This document shows, in pieces, positions 57,937 through 64,000 of a stretch of DNA of 64,000 nucleotides (position 1 is the stretch's first letter; each line of letters opens with the position of its first letter). The translations under genes were made by a program, and so were the position numbers. The notes under the pieces are model-generated. The model worked only from the letters and a program-made list of their open reading frames with translations, searched no databases and was not told the DNA's origin. Source of the DNA: Hibiscus mutabilis (Eukaryota; Streptophyta; Magnoliopsida; Malvales; Malvaceae); contig CM033726.1 in the NCBI GenBank assembly GCA_019671005.1, positions 21,947,657-22,011,656 of the forward strand. Direction: 5' to 3'.

Positions 57937-59676
57937 ATGACCAGGGCGAGACTTCACCAGAATATCCCTTTGATCCAAAAATCGAACGAACCTTACAAAG
58001 ACTTAGACGAAGGATAAGAGAAGCAATGGCAAATCAAGACGGCAATATGAATCAAGATGTTCGAGCAGGAGGAGGAGTGATTCTTGCACGAAACAGAACT
58101 ATTCGAGACTATCTTGAAGAAGATCTTGATGGACGTAACCCAGGAGTTGTCGCACCTGAAATTGAAGCCGACCACTTTGAGTTGAAACCGGGTAATGTTT
58201 AATATGATCAACACAATAGGTCAATTTGACGGCTCAGCAACTGAAGACGCACGGCAACATTTAAAATCTTTCCTCGAGATTTGCAACTCGTTCAAGATAC
58301 ACGGAGTCACCCCCGATGTATTACGATTAAGATTATTCCCCTATTCACTGAGGGATAGGGCGAAAGCATGGTTGAATAGCATTCCTACCGGATCCATAGC
58401 ATCTTGGACTGATCTTTGTCGTGATTTCCTTGCTAGATTTAATCCTACAAATTTGACTGATAAGCTTCGTAATGACATTACTTCTTTTCGGCAGGCAGAT
58501 GATGAATCCATGTACGAGGCTTGGGAGCGATATAGAGAACTTCTACAAAAATGCCCTTTAGACGGATTCCCGGTGTGGACTCAAGTAACAATGTTTTACA
58601 ACGCCGTGAATACACCAACAAGGATGATGCTAGATGCCTCGGCAAATGGCATACTCCTAGATAAGTCACCGGAAGAAGCAATGCAAATTTTAAACAGGCT
58701 GGCCAAGAATGATTATCAATTCCCATCTACTAGAAGAGGAGGAGTTAGACGCCAAGCCACAATACATGAACTAGGATCATCAGATTCAATTTCGGCACAA
58801 TTGGCCGCTTTAACCAAGATGGTCCAGAACATGCAAAAACCAAACAACACACATGAAGTCAAGGTAATGGATTCTTTTTGTGAGTTATGTGGTGATAACC
58901 ATAATTCTTCTGAATGTATGCAGAATCCGGAATCCAGCTTCTATGTGGGGAATTACAATCAGAGCAATAATGTGATGTCCAATACATACAATCCAGCTTG
59001 GAAGAAGCACCCAAATTTTTCATGGAGTAATCCCAACAATGCTCTAAAACAGAACAATCAGAATGCACAAGCATCGGGATTCGAGCAGAATATGCCACGG
59101 CAACAGATGCCACAGCAACAACCGACAACATCTAGTTCTTTGGAAAATTCTCTAAATGCTTTTATGATGAAAACTGAATCTTACATGGCTGAGAATAGTA
59201 ATTTCATAAAAAGAACTGATGCTTTTATTAACAGGACCGAGATGAGATTGCAAAACAAAGAGGAGACAATCAAATCATTGGAAAATCAAGTCGGACAGTT
59301 TGCTCAAAATCTGAATACTAGACCGCAAAGAGGTTTACCTAGCGATACTGAAGTCGCAAGAGGAATTGGCCATGAGCAATGTAAGGCGATCACCACTAGA
59401 AGTGGCCAACAACTTAGAGACGTTCAAACCCGCTCGTCAAACAAAACTCCACAAAAAGACCAAGACGAACCTAGCGGCAAAGCCTCAGATGCTGAACCAG
59501 GAATTGCCACGGCAACCGGCAATAAGCATGACTCGGCAACCGACGATAAAGACGCCTCGGCAACTTGTGAAAAGCATGCCTCGGCAACCCTAGTTGATAA
59601 CGCCTCGGCAACTCCAGATGTCCCGGCAATGCCGTCAATCAGGTTTCAAACCAATGAAAGGATCGAAGATATCTGA
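57937..59676 (+). pseudogene. Athila gag
   Basis: The ATG at 57937 gives MTRAR in the frame used by the body of gag. Reading then slips to another frame (YPFDPKIERTLQRLRR ... DHFELKP), and an extra G in a GGG run near 58190 returns it to the first. The main body from 58195 has the Athila capsid block: IGQFDGSATEDARQHLKSFL, LRLRLFPYSLRDRAKAWLNS, DDESMYEAWERYRELLQKCP. A CX2C knuckle-like CELCGDNHNSSEC lies near 58882-58920. A Gln/Asn-rich middle and a repeat tail with ASAT motifs (59500-59640) follow. It ends at a TGA (59674-59676) that replaces a coding codon before LPPPFPQR. Confidence 0.9.
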
Positions 59677-60180
59677 CTTCCACCACCATTCCCACAAAGG
59701 TTGAAGCGACAAAAGCAAGAATACCAATTCAAGAAGTTTCTTGATATCCTAAAGCAAGTCCACATCAACTTGCCACTGGTGGAAGCAATTGAACAAATGC
59801 CAAACTATGCCAAGTTTCTTAAAGACATTGTGTCCAAGAGAACAAGGTTAGGAGAGTTCGAAACAGTTGCCGCGACAGAGGGATGCATGGCAATGTTGCA
59901 CAATTGTATGCCACCCAAGTTGAAGGATCCCGGAAGTTTCACAATACCCTGTTCCATTGGAAATCACTATGTCGGGAAAGCATTATGCGACCTTGGGGCT
60001 AGCATAAACTTGATGCCTAAATCAGTTTTCCAGAAATTAGGAATCGGGAAGGCAAGACCTACAACAGTTATGCTATAGCTAGCCGACAGATCCTATGTGC
60101 ATCCAGAGGGAAAAATCGAGGAGATACTGGTAAAAGTTGATAAATTTATTTTTCCGCGCTGACTTTATTATTTTGGATTG
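59677..60180 (+). pseudogene. Athila protease region
   Basis: In frame with gag after the TGA. LPPPFPQRLKRQKQ, FLDILKQVHINLPLVEAIEQMP and YAKFLKDIVSKR lead to the active-site block CDLGASINLMPKSV (about 59987-60030); Asp-Leu-Gly-Ala is the normal Athila variant of the retropepsin DTGA. TAG at 60076-60078 stands where relatives have Gln (LQLADRS). A one-base insertion near 60160 shifts the frame before DFIILDCEADEHAPIILGRPFL, the flap and C-terminal part. Confidence 0.87.
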
Positions 60181-61950
60181 TGAAGCAGATGAGCATGCGC
60201 CTATCATTCTCGGGAGACCATTCCTAGCAACAGGGAGAACCTTGATCGACGTTGAAAAGAGAGAACTCACAATGAGGGTGAATGAGCAACAGGTCAAACT
60301 AAATGTGTTCCAAACACTAAGGCATGCCGATGATCCAGAAGAATGCCAACTACTTCATGCCACGGCAGAGTTTAACTTCGATGAGGAATTTAGTTGCCTC
60401 GGCAACTACATTGCCGATCAAGAGGAACCTGAGGAGTATGAAGAACCGGTCGATGAGGAACAACAAGAAGAGGTAAATTGGCTAGGTTCCAAAGAAACAC
60501 AAGAAAAGAAGCTGATCAAGATGTTAAAGCTACACAAAAAGGCAATAGGGTGGACAATTGCCGACTTGAAAGGAATTAGCCCAGCGGTGTGCATGCACAA
60601 GATCTTGTTGGAAGATGGTCACAAACCTTCAATTGAGGCCCAGAGGAGACTGAATCATGCCATGAAAGGGGTTGTAATGAAAGAAATCATCAAGTGGCTT
60701 GACGCCGGCATTATATACCCTATCTCCGATAGTACATGGGTAAGTCCGGTACAATGTGTACCGAAAAAGGGAGGTATAACAGTGGTAAGCAATGAAAATA
60801 ATGAACTTATCCCAACCAGGACTGTGACCGGTTGGAGGGTTTGTATGGACTATCGAAAGCTAAACAAAGCCACTAGGAAAGATCACTCCCATTACCCTTT
60901 ATTGATCAAATGCTTGACCGTCTTGCAGGTAAAACCTTTTATTGTTTTCTTGATGGTTATTCAGGTTACAATCAGATTGCCATAGCACCAGAAGATCAAG
61001 AAAAGACAACCTTCACATGCCCGTACGGTACTTATGCCTTCCGAAGGATGCCGTTCGGATTGTGTAACGCCCCGGCAACCTTCCAAAGATGCATGATGGC
61101 ACTCTTTTCAGACATGGTCGAAGACTTCCTTGAGATCTTCATGGATGATTTTTTGGTTTTTGGTAATGACTTCGACGGCTGTCTCGGCAATTTAGAGAGG
61201 GTGTTGGCAAGATGCGAAGAAACGGATTTAGTCCTCAATTGGGAGAAATGCCACTTTATGGTAGATGAAGGAATAGTGCTCAGCCACAAGATTTCATCCA
61301 ACATAATTGAAGTAGACAAAGCCAAGGTGGACGTGATCGAGAGATTACCCCCACCAAGTTCAGTTAAAGGAATTCAAAGTTTTCTCGGACATGCAGGTTT
61401 TTACAGGAGGTTCATTCATAATTTTTCTAAAATCACTAAACCCTTGTGTAATATGCTTGAACAGGATAAAGTCTTCGATTTTGATGATTCTTGCACCCAA
61501 GCATTCGAAACCCTAAAGAAAAAGCTTGCCTCGGCACCCATTGTCGTTCCACCAGATTGGACGCTACGTTTTGAGCTCATGTGTGATGCAAGTGATTTTG
61601 AGATAGGAGCAGTCCTAGGCCAACGCACAGGTAAGACCTTCCATGTGATATACTACGCTAGTAAAACTCTTAATGGTGCTCAAGTGAATTACACAACAAC
61701 GGAGAAAGAGTTACTAGCTGTAGTTTTCGCATTTGACAAGTTCCGATCCTATTTAATTGGTACAAAGGTAATTGTTCATACGGACCATTCGGCAATCAAA
61801 TACTTATTTGCTAAAAAGTATGCTAAACCTCGTTTGATTCGTTGGATATTACTTTTACAAGAATTTGATATTGAAATTAAGGACAGGAAAGGAACAGAAA
61901 ATCAAGTGGTTGATCACTTATCACGTTTGGAACACAATAGGAAGGAGGAC
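60181..61950 (+). pseudogene. Athila reverse transcriptase and RNase H
   Basis: After the protease end and an acidic linker, RT begins near WTIADLKGISPAVCMHKI (60550). WVSPVQCVPKKGG and VCMDYRKLNKATRKDH follow. Around 60890-60900 about seven bases appear missing, changing the frame. The second ORF (60910-62985) carries QMLDRLAGKTFYCFLDGY, FGLCNAPATFQRCMM, the catalytic FMDDFLVFG (both Asp intact, near 61137-61165), and SFLGHAGFYRRFI. RNase H keeps its acidic residues: CDASDFEIGAVLGQR, TTEKELLAVVFA, VHTDHSAIKYL, NQVVDHLSRLE. The catalytic parts look competent apart from the frameshift. Confidence 0.9.
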
Positions 61951-62170
61951 GCGGATCTAGAGAAATGCGATGCATTCCCGGATGAACAAATTTTAGTTGC
62001 CTCGGCAACCCTTGACGCCTCGGCAACCCTAGACGCCTCGGCAACCATGGATGCACACGCCTCGGCAACTCTCGATGCCGCAGCAGCCTTTTACGCACAC
62101 ACCTCGGCAATTTTGGGAGCAGTCGCCACGGCAGCACATACCTCGGTAATACCCTGGTACGCGGATTTAG
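61951..62170 (+). repeat. ASAT-repeat linker between RNase H and integrase
   Basis: In frame in the polyprotein. Repeats of GCCTCGGCAACC(N)6 starting at about 61996, first with an 18-base period, encode ASATLD units, then degenerate into Ala/Thr/His-rich sequence until 62150. The first copy sits in a perfect 14-bp GTTGCC-TC-GGCAAC palindrome (61996-62009). The gag tail at 59500-59640 encodes the same kind of repeat. Confidence 0.9.
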
Positions 62171-63438
62171 TTAACTTCCTTGTTTGTGGTATTTTTCCTT
62201 ATGGCATTACTCACCAAGGGAAGAAGCGGTTCCGCCATGATGCTAAGCATTACTTTTGGGACGAGCAATTTTTGTTAAAACAATGTGCAGATCAGGTTAT
62301 ACGCCGATGTGTCCCTGAAGAAGAGCAACAGAATGTACTCCGACAATGCCATTCTTCACCCTATGAAGGACATTTTGGAGGAACTCGTACCGTGGCCAAA
62401 GTTTTGCAATCCGGTTTGTATTGGCCAACATTGTACAAAGATGCTCAAGACTTTTACAAGCAATGTGATCGTTGCCAGAGGACGGGCAATATCTCTAGAC
62501 GACATGAGATGCCGCTCCAGAACATCATCGAGGTGGAATTGTTCGATGTATGGGGGATCGATTTTATGGGACCTTTCCCATCTTCATTCGGCAACCTCTA
62601 CATTCTACTTGTCGTCGACTACGTGTCTAAATGGGTTGAGGCAGCTGCAGTTCCCAACAACGATTCCAAGACCGTGCAACGATTCTTGCAGAAAAACATA
62701 TTTACACGGTTTGGGATGCCGAGAGAAATTATCAGCGACGAAGGCAAGCATTTTGACAACAGACTAATTGCCAAGATGTTGCAACGCTTCGGCATATCAC
62801 ACAAGATCGCCACGGCATATCACCCACAAACCAACGGGCAAGCAGAAATTTCCAACCGGGAGTTGAAGGGAATACTCGAGAAAGTTGTAAATACCTCAAG
62901 GAAGGATTGGTCATTAAGACTAGATGACGTACTTTGGGCATATCGTACTGCATTCAAAACACCCTTAGGTATGTCCCCCTTCTGACTTGTCTATGGCAAA
63001 ACATGTCATCTACCGGTGGAAATCGAGCACAAGGCGTACTGGGCAATCAAGACCGTGAATATGGATTGGGAAAGTGCCGGACAAAAGCGTTTGATGAATC
63101 TCAACGAGATAGAAGAATTCCATGCACTCGCCTATAACAATGCACGAATCTACAAGGAGAAAACAAAGCGATGGCATGACAAGAAACTATTGCCACGACA
63201 ATTCACGCCAGGGAAACTAGTTCTCCTATTCAATTCTCGGCTAAAACTTTTCTCGGGAAAGCTGAAATCAAGATGGTCGGGACCATTTGAAGTCGTCAAA
63301 CCATTCTCCCATGGCGCCGTGATAATCAAGTCCATCTCTGACAACCATGAATTCAAAGTTAATGGACAAAGATTGAAGCACTACAATGGTGCCCATGTGG
63401 AACGTAACAAGGAAGTGGTCAACTTAGGAGATGCATGA
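62171..63438 (+). pseudogene. Athila integrase
   Basis: HHCC zinc domain: CHSSPYEGHFGG ... CDRCQRTGN (62345-62490). Core: WGIDFMGPFPSSFGN (first Asp), IISDEGKHFDNR (second Asp), AYHPQTNGQAEISNRELKGIL (Glu), all present. An in-frame TGA at 62983-62985 follows GMSPF where relatives have Arg (LVYGK next). The C-terminal domain then runs to 63438: CHLPVEIEHKAYWAIK, NEIEEFHALAYNNARIYKEK, SRWSGPFEVVKPFSHGAV. One nonsense change is the only visible break. Confidence 0.9.
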
Positions 63439-63934
63439 GCATGCTCTCCCTTTTGATATTTTTATTTTTATTTTTATTTTTATTTTTATTGTTTTTTATT
63501 TTTATTTTTATTTTTCGATTAATTAGTTATTTTATATTTTTTTTGATTTTTTTATTCAAGTTTAAGAATCCTATTACACATCTTTATTTATTTTCTTTAT
63601 TAGTTTATCTTTAGTTTTAATCCTTATTTGATTTGTCTTTGAATTGTAGGAAAAGAAGTTCAAGATAAAGAAGGAATTCTAAACCAAGTAGGAAAACATC
63701 TTCAACAAGGAAACTAATGGGCTGAATCTAAGGCTTATATAAAGCCTCCAATTCATCCTAACCAAAACCCCCTTGTCGACAACTTCTACAAAACCCTAAA
63801 CCCTTTTTCATTTTCCCCTAATCCTACCCACCTATCTTTTCTATAAAAACCCATCACCCTTAACCTATTCCTACTTTCTATCTTGCAACTTTGTAGTTTC
63901 TTTTCTTTGTTTTTACTCACAACCAAGATCATCC
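63439..63934 (+). other. Spacer after integrase with ATTTTT tract and TATA-like boxes
   Basis: An (ATTTTT)n-rich microsatellite (63455-63530) is followed by AT-rich sequence. Two TATA-like boxes, GCTTATATAAAGC (63733-63745) and CTATAAAAAC (63841-63850), lie 190 and 85 bases before the ATG at 63935. A GTCGACAAC word (63775) resembles the TCGACAAG words downstream of the TATA box in the LTR. This may be an internal promoter for the next ORF. Confidence 0.55.
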
Positions 63935-64000
63935 ATGGCATCCAAGATTAAACTTTTAGTTCATCCAAGTTCCTCCAAAGAACCAAGATACAAGAAGTTT
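63935..64000 (+). CDS. Start of a downstream ORF (Athila extra ORF?), truncated by window end
   Basis: ATG in a good context (ATCCATGGC) opens 22 codons without a stop up to the last base; the N-terminus is MASKIKLLVHPSSSKEPRY, basic and Ser-rich. In Athila elements an extra ORF (env-like or plant transposon-associated domain) lies at this place. The short visible part does not identify it. A captured host gene is the alternative. Confidence 0.5.
   Translation, partial: MASKIKLLVHPSSSKEPRYKKF

Larger units (their letters stand above)
56215..64000 (+). mobile_element. Athila-lineage Ty3/gypsy element, 5' LTR to downstream ORF (cut by window end)
   Basis: 5' LTR 56215-57814, tRNA-Asp primer-binding site 57821-57838, gag, protease, RT, RNase H, linker, integrase (to 63438), AT-rich spacer, and a new ORF opening at 63935. 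The gag block and the DLGA protease site are diagnostic of Athila. Lesions: in-frame TGA 59674, TAG 60076 and TGA 62983, plus frameshifts near 57950, 58190, 60160 and 60890. It is otherwise the best preserved element in the window. The 3' LTR lies outside. Confidence 0.93.

Noticed and set aside
63455..63530. ATTTTT-rich tract as a polypyrimidine signal or 3' LTR border
   Set aside because: Simple microsatellite; no TG terminus or purine tract adjoins it.

Overview
This is nuclear DNA of a flowering plant, most likely a eudicot. It holds a wall-associated-kinase-like receptor gene with spliceosomal introns, Ty3/gypsy retrotransposons of the TAT, Tekay/Del (chromovirus) and Athila lineages, and a Ty1/copia element. 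There is no sign of bacterial or organellar gene organisation. Apart from the kinase gene, essentially the whole window is a nest of retrotransposons, solo or broken LTRs and short satellites. I did not try to name the species.

Layout. 1-5.8 kb: decayed TAT-lineage Ty3/gypsy polyprotein (+ strand) with its 3' non-coding/LTR region. 6.3-9.64 kb (- strand): a three-exon WAKL14-type receptor kinase gene with two small frameshifts, the only recognisable host gene. 9.7-11.8 kb: 3' part of an LTR rich in GTAYCGRTAC palindromes, lying against the kinase promoter. 11.8-20.85 kb (- strand): an Athila-type extra-ORF ('env-like'/plant transposon domain) fragment split by an LTR of about 2.8 kb, itself split by a 5.4-kb LTR. 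Both insertions are flanked by 5-bp target-site duplications (one with a single mismatch), and the interrupted reading frame resumes on the far side. 21.3-33.3 kb: two 4.27-kb LTRs of a Tekay-like chromovirus around a shrunken internal region; the second LTR is followed by another 351 bp of the same internal 5' region, so the unit is LTR-int-LTR-int. 33.3-35.6 kb: two further 3' LTR pieces.

35.6-55.2 kb: a satellite with a period of about 200 bp, cut by an 18.8-kb insertion with perfect AGGGT target duplications. The insertion is a Tekay-type chromovirus (gag, protease, RT-RNase H, integrase, chromodomain-like tail, all with inactivating lesions). Its 3' LTR contains a minus-strand Ty1/copia element whose two LTRs do not match over their whole length and whose flanks overlap by about 45 bp, which points to ectopic recombination.

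55.2-56.2 kb: an LTR fragment and an array of 125-155-bp repeats. 56.2 kb to the end: a fairly complete Athila-lineage element (5' LTR, tRNA-Asp primer binding site, gag, protease, RT, RNase H, integrase, and the start of a downstream ORF with its own TATA-like boxes). Its most unusual trait is a GTTGCC/GGCAAC motif, matching the primer-binding site and tRNA-Asp 3' end, that recurs in the LTR, in gag, in the RNase H-integrase linker and beside the primer-binding site.

No element here looks autonomous as sequenced. Each polyprotein carries stops, frameshifts or catalytic substitutions. All coordinates of LTR ends come from reading TG...CA termini, duplications and primer/purine tracts by eye; percent identities were not computed.
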